A DNA stretch of 64,000 nt from Corbicula japonica. Its lineage: Eukaryota; Mollusca; Bivalvia; Venerida; Cyrenidae. The notes under the pieces were generated by a model, which did no database searches, was not told the origin of the DNA, and was given only the letters and a program-made list of their open reading frames with translations. The stretch's first letter is position 1. The number at the start of each line of letters is the position of its first letter. Below, in pieces: positions 35,240 to 46,854 of the stretch. The position numbers and the translations under genes are program-made. Location: NCBI GenBank assembly GCA_038501625.1, contig JAZAYU010000013.1:1550001-1614000 (forward strand), written 5' to 3'.

Positions 35240-38200
35240 CATGTTTGTTATAAGTATGTCAATTCAAATAAGACGCCACAACCAATTAACGAAAAAGAGA
35301 ACCCTTGTTAAATAGGCACTCGTTACAGTTCCTAAAAATAGAACGTGAACCAAGAACAATCGATAAAAGTAATGGGCAAATCTTAGTAATAAGGATAATA
35401 CATAAAATTGTTGCAAACCTTTTAATAAAGGCCATTTGAACTGAACATTTACTTTGATCCACGAATTCCCTTATCAATAAAGTTTTCCTTTTTCCTGTTA
35501 CCTTTAAAGTTTTGAGTACAATCTATGCAAGTATGGTTTCATATAACAGCTGTTCAGTTTTGTCAAATATATTATGATCATTTGTAAATGTGTCTGTTAT
35601 GATGTAGGTGGTTACTTTTCACTATTGTCATTACTGTATTTAATTCGTTGATTAATGTTTTAGCTTGCCTACAAAGTAATTAATATGCATGTTAACTTTT
35701 ATAAGCGTATGAAGTTGCAAAATGCATGATTTAATAGTTTAGTTAAAAAGTGTTTATTTGGATTTGATTAGTATGTGTTTATTTCCGATACAATGATTTC
35801 ATTTGCATGTTTTCACCTCAAATGGTATAGTGTTGTTCGTTCTCTTATTAGATGAAAAGAGAACTTTGAAAGCCATCGAACACGAGAAATATGAACATAA
35901 TGCAGGTGCGGTTTGATTAAGCCTTTTCATGTGTAGTAATGTAAGTTGTGCGCAACTCAGTATTTACAACAGTAAACAGTACAATTTTGATCCATTCTAA
36001 ACGATAGTTTGCAATGACGAGGAACATGAAACCATGGAATGTAAGTTCCCCTATTATTCTAAATAATAACTTCGTTCTGCTATTTTATTTGCTTTCTTGA
36101 CAATGTTGAACTAAAATGACTTCTTGATATACGAATGTGCCTCTTTGTTCTGTTGTGTTGCTAAGGACTACAATTTAAAATGCTCATATCATCTATTATG
36201 TATATCTGGTATTAATTGAGCGATGTTTGTTCATCGCATGGCCTTTGATGTAAAAGAGTATATATTTTTCTTTTAACGTAGGAGGTTTCTGTCGTTAATA
36301 TTTACTGGTTATATTACACAAGTGTGTTGACATAATTCCCCTTTTAGGAAAATTATTTGTTAATTGTTATGTCATGGCAACATGATACTTACTGGAATTT
36401 TATATTACTGCTTTGAAATACAGGTGCAGTTTAAAATCACTATTGTAACAAGATATTTCATAGCCAGTTTTTATGAATATTTAATTTATAAACTTAAGAA
36501 AATAAAAGGTAATATTTATTTCCCCCGGTTATTCGTAAAAAAACATCTATATATTCAAAAAGAAATGATATTCTACAGCGCTCTGCAGGCCTGGAGATTA
36601 ACCCATCTACAGCTGATCAATATTCTTACCTCTTTGGCTGCACGATGGTGGCAGGGGTTTGAGAGTTTATGAAGGTTTATGAGGAAATCTTTTCTTTAAA
36701 GAACCATAGAGAAGCTTTATTTGTTTCTTTCATCCCTGTCATCATGTTCTTGCTAATTTGACTCCAGTGGCTCTGGTCTCGGTTAGATCATCGAGTATTC
36801 GTCCATCTGGCTTTGCAGTGCTATTAGCTTCTTATGTTTTATATGTTTGTGTGCTTTTGTATGCAACATTGTTCAGCTGGTGAGTTGAAGTTATTTCACC
36901 AAGACAACTTGTACCTGTTTGTTGATTTGAGAACCTGTTGGGGCAAGTGTGAGGTTGGTGCACCATAGAACCTGGTTTAAACCCCCAGTGGCAATTTGTT
37001 TTGCCACTGACTGTTCCAAGGCGGTAACCCCAAGGGTTCTCTATGTCGAAAATTTCGAAGTTCGCGTTATAATTCAATTATGTTTGCTTATCGATTTTAT
37101 GGTCTAATTTTACACAATTTCAAAGAATCGATTTTACCGGTCTTTAGCATTCAATATAATTACTTGTTATTTTTCGAGAAGAGAATTGATCAAATATTAA
37201 TTAAATATTTAAATTCATTAAACTAACCGAATGCAAACGCTATGTTAGCTGGATAAAATAAAGTATTCCAATGAAAAGCTTTTCATAATAACATTTAGAA
37301 TTTTTTTTTGAAAAAATATAAAAAACTATAAAGTGATTCCATGTATCTATAAAATTTGCTTCTGCAAACTGTCATCTTATATCATGTTTTTAAATCTGTC
37401 AAATGATTCATAGTGATTCGTGATTTCTGATTCAAGTACCTGTATATGATTTATAATGTTTGATTATATATTCAGCGTCATTGCTGACAGATCCAAGCAT
37501 AGTGGCCGACCTTCTGAGGGACACGGAAGAGAAGACACGTTACCTGGTGGAAAAATATTCTTTGAAAATGCAAGATATCCATGTAAGTTTCAGAATAATA
37601 CATTATGTTAGATATTATAATGTATTATATTATCTAAGAAAAATTAAAACTAACTACTTCGTGCTAAAGTTTATTGTATATCCACCTATAAAGAGAAACA
37701 TGAGAAAACTCGCCATCTTATGAAAAACATTTGCCTCAAGTTGCGATTAATCCAGGGATGTTATAAGATACATACAAATGAGAATAATGCCTCTTTCTCG
37801 AATAAATGCATGACCTTCATAAAATATAGGTAATTTTAGTAAAGTTCGTACCCCTTGAAACAGAAATAAAGTTTTAGTTAGGAAACAGTTTAACAAATTA
37901 TATTAGTTTTGTGAATCAAGGAATGAACTCAGTTTTAGTTTCAATTTACTATCTATATATATGAAATAAAATAAGTAATTTAGTTATTAGAATTTAACAG
38001 GAGATCTTATCAATTTAATGGCAGCGTAGTCAATCAACAGACTAAGTGGTGGAATGCGATTTCTAGACCATTATAAATATAGTGATTTTAGTATTATAAT
38101 AACTTATCAGATCTACATATTACTGTCCGTAATGGTAGCACATCCTTTAAAAAGTTTGTTATTTTTTAAACTTAAATTCCAGTTAAGCGGTCATGTTAAG

Positions 38201-38434
38201 CAGAAATGCGGTAAGCCCGGAGAGGGTATAATCGAAGCAGCTCGCGAGGAGGAGGCCGCCATGTTGATACTGGGAACACGTGGTATGGGGCTCATCAGGC
38301 GGACCATCCTCGGCAGCGTCAGCGACTACTGTCTACATCATTCAGATATACCGGTTATTGTTTGCAGACATAGGACCAACAAGATTTCACATATAGATAA
38401 ACACGCTGATTCTTCTGCAATGTTAACCACGTAA
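30375..38434 (+). CDS. universal stress protein (UspA family), copy 2, 5 exons
   Basis: Complete gene: exons 30375-30459, 31238-31318, 31592-31600, 37476-37582 and 38183-38434; 534 nt, 177 aa, same phases as copy 1. The Usp domain starts at TIVIAIDDS (residues 12-20). DRIILVHVPEH lies at 39-49, the microexon codes L56-G57-P58, and the ATP loop is G125-x2-G128-x9-G138-S139. The last strand IPVIVC is followed by a His/Lys/Ser tail ending in MLTT. No transport signals; a cytosolic nucleotide-binding stress protein is expected. The start chosen is the first ATG not followed by a stop in the leader repeat; the ATG at 30381 is two codons later. Intron 3 (5875 bp) is packed with repeats. No poly(A) signal is clear after the stop. 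Confidence 0.92.
31238..31318 (+). CDS. Usp copy 2 exon 2
   Basis: 81 nt, acceptor TTTTCAG, donor GTAAGT. Encodes YVENIHREGDRIILVHVPEH and then GNLLTT. Confidence 0.92.
31592..31600 (+). CDS. Usp copy 2 microexon 3 (9 nt)
   Basis: Acceptor TTTTTTGCTGCAG, exon TAGGCCCGG, donor GTAAGA. Joined in phase 1 it codes Leu-Gly-Pro and completes the next Ala codon. Skipping it leaves the frame open, giving a product three residues shorter. Sequence and splice sites are identical in copy 3. Confidence 0.82.
33758..34155. mobile_element. 398-bp foldback element in intron 3 of Usp copy 2
   Basis: Ends are TATGGAAAGCCAGAGCTG and its inverse. Arms of about 154 bp (33758-33911 and 34003-34155) pair almost throughout. 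TGTTTC stands outside both ends (33752-33757 and 34156-34161), an apparent 6-bp target duplication. The same intron of copy 3 (near 56567) lacks it. No coding capacity. Confidence 0.85.
34535..34735 (-). repeat. dispersed repeat family X, inverted
   Basis: AAGACAACTTGTACTTG, AACCTGTTGGGGCAAGTG, TGCACCCTAGAATC and CCGTTCCAAGG. Paralogous copy at 59690-59885. Confidence 0.6.
35080..35310 (+). repeat. dispersed repeat family X with expanded GA tract
   Basis: GTGAAATATGCATATCAGGA, ACACAGCCTCCGCAC, GA run, GCATGTTTGTTATAA, AACCAATTAACGAAAAAG. The paralogous copy at 60255-60410 has no GA expansion. Confidence 0.7.
35153..35236. repeat. (GA)n microsatellite inside family X
   Basis: About 80 bp of GA, expanded from the short GAGAGGAAGAGAG normally found in this repeat family. 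Confidence 0.93.
35851..36045 (+). repeat. retroelement 3'-end fragment
   Basis: Reads DEKRTLKAIEHEKYE then a HNAGAV-stop end, followed by the shared 3' flank. Paralogous copy at 61001-61185. Confidence 0.6.
36420..36680 (+). pseudogene. retroelement coding fragment
   Basis: Matches 2113-2380 of the first remnant (CAGGTGCAGTTTAAAAT, TAAACTTAAGAAAATAAA, TCTACAGCGCTCTG, TTGGCTGCACGATGG). Broken by stops. Paralogous copy at 61585-61840. Confidence 0.6.
36770..37045 (-). repeat. family X, inverted, following the retroelement fragment
   Basis: GCTATTAGCTTCTTATGTTT, TTGTATGCAACATT, ACCAAGACAACTTGTACCTG, GGGGCAAGTGTGAGG, CCACTGACTGTTCCAAGG. Same order relative to the retroelement as at 2560 and 61855. 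Confidence 0.65.
37476..37582 (+). CDS. Usp copy 2 exon 4
   Basis: 107 nt, acceptor TATTCAG, donor GTAAGT. Encodes SLLTDPSIVADLLRDTEEK and TRYLVEKYSLKMQDIH. Confidence 0.92.
38183..38434 (+). CDS. Usp copy 2 exon 5 with stop
   Basis: 252 nt, acceptor ATTCCAG, ends at TAA. Encodes LSGHVKQKCGKPGEG, then the ATP loop and the C-tail. An open frame running back to 38054 into the intron is not part of the protein. Confidence 0.92.
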   Translation, partial: LSGHVKQKCGKPGEGIIEAAREEEAAMLILGTRGMGLIRRTILGSVSDYCLHHSDIPVIVCRHRTNKISHIDKHADSSAMLTT

Positions 38435-40240
38435 TCAGTACATATTGCAGTCCACGTTAATTTGTGCCGATACAATTAAATCCATTGTCTGTGAATTGTG
38501 CTTCATCAAAAATTTCAAACTTTATTTGTTTAGGATTTCCCACTTAAATATTCATGATTTTAAAATGCACATATAATGGTTTTTATCTAATGATAAGGTT
38601 GGAGGCAAAGATTGAAAAAATTTACCACTGCTTTGTAAGATTTTTTACTAATAGCACTACAGCATAACAATTACCTTTGTCAGATCAGTCAGAAAGCCAA
38701 GTTTGAATCCATTAGGTCAATATTTAAGGTTTTTATTCAGTTTTCTTAATTGATTGCCACTTGAGTTATTCGAGCATAAGATACAGATTTAGATTCAGAA
38801 AAAAAATATCTGTGCATTTTAAAAACATGAGTATTACAGTGGGAAATCCTTAACGCCAAGGTTTAGAGTGTGAAATATAAAAAATAATGCTATTATCTGT
38901 GCATTTTAAAAACATGAGTATTACAGTGGGAAATCCTTAACGCCAAGGTTTAGAGTGTGAAATATAAAAAATAATGCTATTATCTGTGCATTTTAAAAAC
39001 ATGAGTATTACAGTGGGAAATCCTTAACGTCAATGTTTAGAGTGTGAAATATAAAAAATAATGCTATTATCTGTGCATTTTAAAAACATGAGTATTTCAG
39101 TGGGAAATCCTTAACGCCAAGGTTTAGAGTTTGAAATATAAAAAAAATAATGCTATTATCTGTGCATTTTAAAAACATGGGTATTACAGTGGGAAATCCT
39201 TAACGCCAAGGTTTAGAGTGTGAAATATAAAAAATAATGCTATTTACCTAGAGTATTTGTTGTAAACAATTTGGCTTAAACGGTGATTGTGATAAATATT
39301 TGCCGTGAATTTTCTCCTAATTCCTCAAAACATCTCTTTGTTAATAACATTTCGATTCCCTTAAATGCAGCAAACAACTTCCAAACGCAAATGTTCCACA
39401 TATTTATAAGATTTAGATCTGCTGTAAGTCTAAACATTGTAATTGTGATTTGTAACGGAAAGTTCGTAAAAATTGTTAATTGTCGTCACTGCATTAAATA
39501 CCTGTATATCATCCCGCTCTGAAAGTTTGTGGTGATGTTACTTTAGACTCGTTTAAAACTGCTACAAATGCAGAACAAAATGGCCAGTACCTCTTAAAGA
39601 AAAACATAATGTGAGCGTTGTAATAATATTTTTTCATTGGATACTAATCTCTGTTCATCCCCCACTTATATTTTCTTTAAGAAGTTATATTGCTTCGATG
39701 TTACAAGTTAACACTCTTTCATTACTTGAAAAATGATAATGAATATATGAAAGACTATCAACTCCTTTATAAAAAGTGAATGTAACATCAGGCTCTCAGA
39801 GACAATTAACAATATTTATTTTATGTTTTCCAGTGAGTTATAGAGTTTTCTCAGTGAAACAAAAAATGGTTTTCCACTGTTTTGAAATTGTGGAATACCA
39901 TTTTTATTTTCACTGTTTTTTGCCGAACTACTTTTTTAAAAAATGTTCTCCCTTTAGTACGCCATTGATGGCATGATGTTTCATTTGAAAATTTTGTAAA
40001 TTTGTATAAAATTAACTGTTATTTTTCAGTTTCATTCTTTAAAAGTGATAGATAAGCTGTTTGAAATACTTAAATCTAATATGAATTTCAGGACTATTTT
40101 CTATTGCTTCATCAGTTATGATCAAAAGTTAAGCGGCTATTATTTTGGGGCCCTCAACAGGGAACCAGAAACTCTGAGTTTCCAGTTCTTGCCCGATTAC
40201 TTTGTCAAAAAACATTAAATAAAGAGATTTTTTCAAATAA
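38435..40240. other. 3' flank of Usp copy 2 and satellite-rich interval
   Basis: No gene. Contains the 87-bp array (separate entry). The rest is AT-rich sequence without recognised features. Confidence 0.5.
38808..39243 (+). repeat. 87-bp tandem repeat, five copies
   Basis: Units start at 38808, 38895, 38982, 39069 and 39158. Each begins ATCTGTGCATTTTAAAAAC and ends AAAAAATAATGCTATT. Copies are nearly identical; the fourth has two extra A, pointing to recent expansion. Confidence 0.95.
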
Positions 40241-40353
40241 AAATATCGATTTTATTTCACTTGGGGACTCCAGAAACTGGTATTTTCATTCGTGGCTGCG
40301 CCACTCGTGAAAATATCAGTATGGAGTTCACTCGTGAAATAAAATCGATATTT
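40241..40353. repeat. hairpin MITE-like element
   Basis: Outer arms AAATATCGATTTTATTTCAC (40241-40260) and its inverse (40334-40353). An inner dyad CTGGTATTTTCAT against a TGAAAATATCAG-like partner encloses the loop around CTGCGCCACTCG. No terminal duplication is clear. Confidence 0.72.
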
Positions 40354-40439
40354 CACCAAAGCAAACAAATATCCTCTATATAATATGAATAAACGAATCA
40401 ATGTAATAATAAACCGTTTTGATTGGTCTAAGAAAACAT

Positions 40440-41375
40440 ACTGTATAACAAAGTCGGTGATGCTCAAGGCTCTGATATCTTTCAAACTAAAAACATTCGT
40501 GGCAAATGACCCTTTAAGCTCATGCCCGGAGGTTCTGGTCTCTGAAATGGCCTGAACTCAAGAAGCCACGGATCGTTCAAAACGTTACATATGGCAGACG
40601 TCTGCTGATGATCGATCTTCCAACCACGATATAATAGAAACCATGTATTGCAACTTCAGAGGCTAAATGCTGTGATATTTTTCTAACTTCGAGGATTCAT
40701 GTTCAGACATCAGTCAAATCGTGCACCAAATTTCAGACCTCAGAAGTATGTGGAACCATGTGCGCCGCATGGTCGGTAAACACGCTATAAGAGAAAAATA
40801 ATAAAATCCAGATATTCGGTTAGAGAGAACGATTTGCTCAAAGCTCTGATATCTCTCAAAGTAAGAGGATTTATGGTCAGGCACCAGTCGAAATCATGCA
40901 CCAAATTTCAGACCTCAGGTGTGTGTGGAACCATGTACGCCCCATGGTCGGTAAACACGCTATAAGAGAAAAAATCCAGACATTCGGTTAGAGAGAACGA
41001 TTTGCTCAGAGCTCTGATATCTCTCAGGATTTATGGTCAGGCACCAGAGTAATTCGTGCACCAAAATTCAGGCCTCACAAAAGGCTGGAACCACGTCGCC
41101 AAAGGTCAGAAAACACGCTATAAGCGAAAACATAAAACAACGTTATTTTATCCAAGTCCAGATATAGCCTTCTGAGTTAAGTGTTTGTTTCCATGCTCTC
41201 AAATCTCTCAAACTTAGGGGTTGTGGCAAACGACAAATCAAGAGCATGCCCGGCTTTGTCCGGCCTCACAAGTGCCAGCAACACGATGGTTTATGATCTG
41301 GTACCAATCAAATTCGTGCATCTAATCTCAAGCCTCAGAAGTATCTGGAGCCTCGGGCGCCCCAAGCAAGTTAAG
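40440..41375 (+). repeat. degenerate ~165-190-bp tandem repeat
   Basis: Four to five diverged units sharing GCTCTGATATCTCTCA, GGTCAGGCACCAG, CGTGCACCAAATTTCAG, GGAACCATG and AAACACGCTATAAG. The two best units start at about 40813 and 40980. Confidence 0.75.
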
Positions 41376-41673
41376 TAGTTTCAAAAACATATCTTGCGTT
41401 TATTTGTTTACAAAGGACAGACGGTGAGCGTAAAAGTGTTAAAAGAAGGTTTTTTAAAAGGATTTTATCTTACAAAAATATAAGACATACACTCACATTC
41501 ATACAACTTAAATGAAGTAAACGAATGGTGGATCACACTTATATGATTGGTTCTATGAATAACGATGAAATTGATGATAAATTGAATTTTTCGGTAGTGA
41601 TCTGATTTCAGCATAAGTAAATGATACACACAGTTTTAAAATGATTGTATAGCCTGAATTGATAAACACACAC

Positions 41674-41961
41674 TCACAACAACAGGTGTCAGTATCATTG
41701 TTAAAAAATAAAATTCCAATAAAGAAAAAATTGTTTTTGTTTTTTGATATATATAAATAAAGGTCCCCATGGAGCGGGTCCCATACACTGACAGCGACCT
41801 CAAAGAACTGAAAAATTCAACAACAACAGGTGTCCGTATCATTGTTAAAAAATAAAATTCCAATAAAGAAAAAAATGTTTTTGTTTTTTGATATATATAA
41901 ATAAAGGTCCCCATGTAGCGGGTCCCATACACTGACAGTGACCTCAAAGAACTGAAAAAAA
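41674..41961 (+). repeat. 144-bp direct repeat, two copies
   Basis: CAACAACAGGTGTC(A/C)GTATC recurs at a spacing of 144 bp and the whole unit through GACCTCAAAGAACTG repeats, with few differences. The minus-strand open frame of 110 codons is caused by this repeat. Confidence 0.92.
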
Positions 41962-42346
41962 TTGTCATTTATACTAACAAATCTAGCTTATACAATACAG
42001 CAATAGATGAGTCTTTCATTATGCTAACATGTCGCGAAAACCGAGTGGAATTTCCTCAAACCGATTTTTTGCTAGAGCTTTTCATATCGGCTCAAACATT
42101 GCCAAACGGTTTAGTCGACATCGATGAGGTGATCGCAAAAAAAACATTTTGGTTACGGCATTACCTAGTGTCTATCCGATTCTATGAAATGTTCACACGG
42201 TGCATACATAAAATACATATTTTTCAATCATTATATACCAGTAACTTGTACCTTTTCTCGATCTAACGCTAAAATCTTCGTTGTTTTTGTTTGCGTCGTC
42301 TCAAATATTTACTTTGACAGCCATGATGCTTCCGAATGACTTCGGT

Positions 42347-42468
42347 CAGTTTACGGAATACGACGATGTCATTTTTTGCAATTGTTTTTCCGATTGGCTG
42401 GCGTGTTAGACTACCAGCCAATCGAAGAAATCGTTGCAAAATTTGAGATCGACGATTTCCGTAAACTG
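42347..42468. repeat. hairpin, MITE-like
   Basis: CAGTTTACGGAA (42347-42358) and its inverse at 42457-42468 enclose further paired blocks, including CGATTGGCTGG and CCAGCCAATCG next to the loop. Confidence 0.75.
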
Positions 42469-43344
42469 TGCTCACAACAACGTGCTACTGTAGACTACTG
42501 TGTAGGATAAATGAAAAGGGAATTTAAAGTTCAGTTAAAAGGCACAATGAGCTTGTTAGCAAAAATCTTGAACTTATGTAGATAGATTTCAAAGGATTCC
42601 CCTCCAACTACTAGTATGTATATATATTGATAATTTTAAAGGATCCTCCTCTAACTACACGTGGACCGTTGTCCCACATTCTCCAACAAATAATGAAAAA
42701 AACATCAAGAAACCGTACGTCTGTATAACGTTTGTGTATCATAATTACTGACGTAGAGCCATGTCAGTTCCAGCCAATTTTGAGGCATAAAATTTAGTAC
42801 ACGAATTCGAGTGGTACTTGGCTATAAACCCTCGTTATATGAAGTAGTTTGAAAGATATCGGGCCATTGAGCAAAAAGTTAATTTTTATACCGTGTATCT
42901 CCACAAAATGACTGCTTTATTCACTCCGTAGGGCAATGGCTCGGATCAGCCGCTGCTAGAGCTAGCCACTCACCCTGGCAACATGACCAAGACATTTATT
43001 CCGTTCGTGCAATACCGGGGCTAATGTGTCGTTGTAGGAAGTACGATCTAGATAAACGTTGCCACAAAAGTAAACAAAAGTAGCAGTTACAAAGAAGAGC
43101 TGTCACTTGAAATTGACATATGCCCCCGAAATGCAGCTTTGAAATCGAATTGGTATACATATGTAGTAAAAATATGCCTGTGGAAGAAATGAAGCATACT
43201 GCATGCATATAATGTGAAAGATGGAAAGGATCATTTGTTAAAAGTCTGTAGTTGTGAAGTTTCAATGAAATCCCCCAAGTGGTTTTGGAGATTAGACATG
43301 GACAAGATTTTAATATAGAAGTTGAATAGTAAAGACTAAGAGCC

Positions 43345-45335
43345 CATAACCCTTGCAACAAGAGGGTCCATAGGACCCTTGGTCGCTCACCTGTCAACAA
43401 CTGCTCAATGGTTGCAAGAGTTGTGAGCAAGTTTGGTAAAATCAAGTAAAAAAATAAAGCTGCTATTGTGGAGAAAAGGTCAAAACAGCTTACTTTGGCT
43501 CTTTCAAGGGCCATAACTCTGGAACCCATTATGGAATCTAGCTGGTTCATAGTAACTCAAGTATTGTAGTCTAATTGAATTCAAATCAAAAATGAAGCTG
43601 ATATTGTGCAGGCAAGGTCTAAATAGTTAATATCTGCACATTCAAAGGCCATAACTCTGGAACTCATAATGCAATATTGCAATTTCAAGAAAGGAACCAA
43701 GATCTTATGGTATTGAAAGATCATTATGGTAATGATCAGCCCAAAATTAAGACCACTAGTGTGCAGACAAGCTTTTATTATAACTTGACCTAGTGACCTA
43801 GTTTTCAAGATCACATGACCCAGTTTCGTACTTGACCTAGATATCATTGAGATAATCATTCTGACCAAGCTTGAAAGAGGACCGCTAGAGTGCGGACGAG
43901 CTTTTTCTATAATTTGACCTAGTGACCTAGATTTCAATGTCACATGACCCAGTTACAAACCTGACCTAGATTTCATTGAGATAAACATTCTGACCAAGTT
44001 TAAAGAGGATGCCACCAAAATTAAGACCACAAGAGTGCGAATAAGCTTTTTCTTTAATTTGACCTCGTGCCCTAGTTTTCAAGGTCATGTAACCCAGTTA
44101 CGAACATGACCTTGAAATCATTTAGATAAAAATTCTGACCAAGTTTGAAGAAGATTGGACCAATATTAAGACTGTTAGAGTATGGACAAGCTTTTCTACA
44201 ATTTGACCTTGTGACCTAGTTTTCAAGGTCACATGATCCACTTTCGAATTTGACCTAGATATCATCGAGATTAAAAAAAATTACCAAGTTTGAAGAAGAT
44301 TGGACCAAAATTAAGACCGCTAGAGTGCGGACAAGCTTTTTTCAATAATTTGACCTATTGACCTAGATTTCAAGGCCACATAAACCAATTTAAAAATTGA
44401 CCTAGGTATCACTGAGATAAACATTCTGACCAAGTTTAAAGAGGATGCCATCAAAATTAAGACCGATAGAGTGCAAATAAGCTTTTACTTTAATTTGACC
44501 TAGTGACCTAGTTTTAAGCGTCACATGACCCATTTACAAACCTGACCTACATATCATTGAGATAGACATTCTGGCCAAGTTTAAGAAGATCGGACCAAAA
44601 TTAAGACCACTAGAGTGCAAATAAGCTTTTTCTTCAATTTGACCTAGTGACCTAGTTTTCAAGGTCGCGTGACCCAGATACGAATATGACCTAGATATCA
44701 TTGAGATAAACTTTCTGACCAAGTGTGAAGAAGATCGGACCAAAATGAAGACTGCTTGAGTGAGGACAAATTTGCTCTATAATTTGACCTAATGACCTAG
44801 TTGTCAAGGTCACATGGCCCATTTTCGGAATGGAACTAGATATCGTTGTGATAAACATTCTGACCAAGTTTGAGAAGATTGGCCCAAAATTAAGACCGCT
44901 AGAGTGCGGACAAGCGTTTTCTATAATTTGCTTTAGTGACCTAGATTTCAAGGTCACATGGCCCAGTTTCGAACTTGACCTTGATATCATTGAGATTAAC
45001 ATTCTGACTAAGTTTGAAGAAGATCCCACCAAAATTAAGACAGGTAGAGTGCGGACAAGCTTTTTCTTTTATTTGACCTAGTGACCTAGTTTGACGGGTC
45101 ACATGGCCCAGTTACGAACTTGACATAGATATCATTGAGATAAATATTCTGACCGAGTTTGAAAAGGATCGGATAAAAATTAAGACCGCTAGAGTGCGGA
45201 CAACGTTTTTCTATAATTTGACCTTGTGACCTAGTTTCCAAGGTCACATGGCCCAGTTACGAACTTGACCTAAATATCATTGATATAAACATTCTGACCA
45301 AGTTTAAAGAAGATCGGATAAAAATTAAGACCGCT
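43345..45335 (+). repeat. 145-bp tandem repeat array with leader
   Basis: Leader (about 43345-43700) contains AGGGTCCATAGGACCC and two GGCCATAACTCTGGAAC units. It is followed by about 11-12 units of a 145-bp repeat: GACCAAGTTTGAAGAAGAT, AAATTAAGACCGCTAGAGTG, TTTGACCTAGTGACCTAG, CAAGGTCACATGACCCAGTT. Organisation (unique leader plus tandem core) resembles the 'pearl' elements described from bivalves; that likeness is from memory. Open frames in the array are artefacts. Confidence 0.88.
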
Positions 45336-45379
45336 AAAAGAATGTATTAATCTTTAATATTAAAAATTATTTAAAAATA

Positions 45380-45620
45380 ATTTTCCAGAATGCAACCGAT
45401 ATTGAATATTATAGGAGGCAAGAGACATCGAAAAATACCGGAAAGTTTATCATATGTCTGACGACTCGTCTGAGAATTGATAATTTCTAAGAAATGAATA
45501 TTTTTATATGTTTCAAGCCACCTGTGACTTGATGTTTATTTGCATGCAAAATATTATTCATTATGTTTATAAATTATGCAGTTTTCATCTCCTCCAAAAG
45601 TACAAAATATCGCTTACAAT
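45380..45620 (+). pseudogene. orphan 3' flank of a lost Usp gene
   Basis: Matches 17.76-18.00 kb and, less well, 14.14-14.36 kb after copy 1 (GAGGCAAGAGACAT, ACTCGTCTGAGAATTGATAA, GATGTTTATTTGCATGCAAA). No exon 5 sequence remains just before it. Marks the left edge of duplicated unit B. Confidence 0.6.
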
Positions 45621-46166
45621 AGAAAAATGGAAACGAAATGCGGCGAATTTACGTATAGACATTTGTTTCGATATTTTAATAAGTGGTTTTGCATTGTTTC
45701 ATTATGGACTTAATGTATCGAATAAAAAAATATACGTGGAAAGAGAGTATCGTTAATCAAATAAAATCTTCCGCAGGATGTACAATCGTTTCGCTTAAAT
45801 GTTGACATTGGAATGAAAAAGTAGTTGCTATATGATTCATACGTTACATTATCAAATTATAGACAAGAAACAAGAGAAAAAACCGAATAATACGGCCGGA
45901 GCAAAAATTTTGTTTGTCCTTTGAAAAAAAAAAAGAAAAACAAAACCAACCAAAAAGTGACCATGCAACGGTTAATGTTAAATATATACTTTAACGTATG
46001 TTTCCCATTTCTTTTCTTATTCTTTGTGAGATGAGGCTCTGTTTTCTGAGGCCATTTTAAATATTTTTTTTTCCTTTCTACCAACTTTCTACTTGTGAAC
46101 TTTTTTTCATAAATGTCAAAATAGATACTACAAAAAATAAACCAATAATCCAGGAAACGACTGACC

Positions 46167-46257
46167 TTTACCACTAAACCGGTTTTGGATGCATCAGACT
46201 ATCCTCGATTGACTTTACCACTAAACCGGTTTTGGATGCATCAGACTATCGTCGATT
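46167..46257 (+). repeat. 47-bp tandem duplication
   Basis: TTTACCACTAAACCGGTTTT through CAGACTATC-CGATTGAC occurs twice in tandem with one mismatch. Unit A has a single copy. Confidence 0.9.
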
Positions 46258-46854
46258 GACTTTTCCTAACAGACATGTACGAGTTGCTTCCAATCGACAA
46301 ATAGACAAACACATTAAACAAACAGAATAAAATCTCTATCAAGTAAGATAATGAGGTACTCGATGAGGCTGCATGGATTTGAATAAGCAAGATATCTTTA
46401 CCCCCCCCCCCCCTCCTTGATGGCGATATGCTAATTAAAACATGCAGAATGTCAATCATTTTTGGTGGGGAGTATGTGGGGATACGGATGTACTGTGGCT
46501 GTCTCTTGCATAGCTTGGCCCAAGATAAATGACCAGTCGCCATTTCAGCCAATCAGATGCTTGAGATTTGAGACTGATCTCCTGATGTAGTTTTATGATC
46601 TTGGGCCCTGGCTTGACGCTGCCGCCGCATTTGTATGACTCTTTGATTATTTATAGGTTTGTGAATAGCTCAATCGAATTGACGTAGTTCATGAAGAGCA
46701 TACATCACTTAAAGATTGCTGTTGTGTACGAAAAAATAGGAAGGAATTCAACAGGATATCTTTTTGTCTTGACATTCCAGCACACTAACGCATTTTTAAT
46801 GTAATCCAATTTCATTAATCTTGTTTTACTGAAAATCCTAGTCAGGCTGTTAAC

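Noticed and set aside
34949..35242. Leu-Ser repeat and Arg-Glu repeat open frames
   Set aside because: Translation of the GA microsatellite inside family X.
38054..38182. Upstream extension of the last Usp exon in copy 2
   Set aside because: It is intron: the acceptor ATTCCAG at 38182 lines up with copy 1 exon 5, and the extension has no match there.
42996..43550. 184-codon open frame on the minus strand, longest in the window
   Set aside because: It covers the leader of the 145-bp repeat array. Its composition (Leu/Ser/Cys-rich, no domain) is what that repeat gives when translated, and it contains none of the Usp or transposase motifs.
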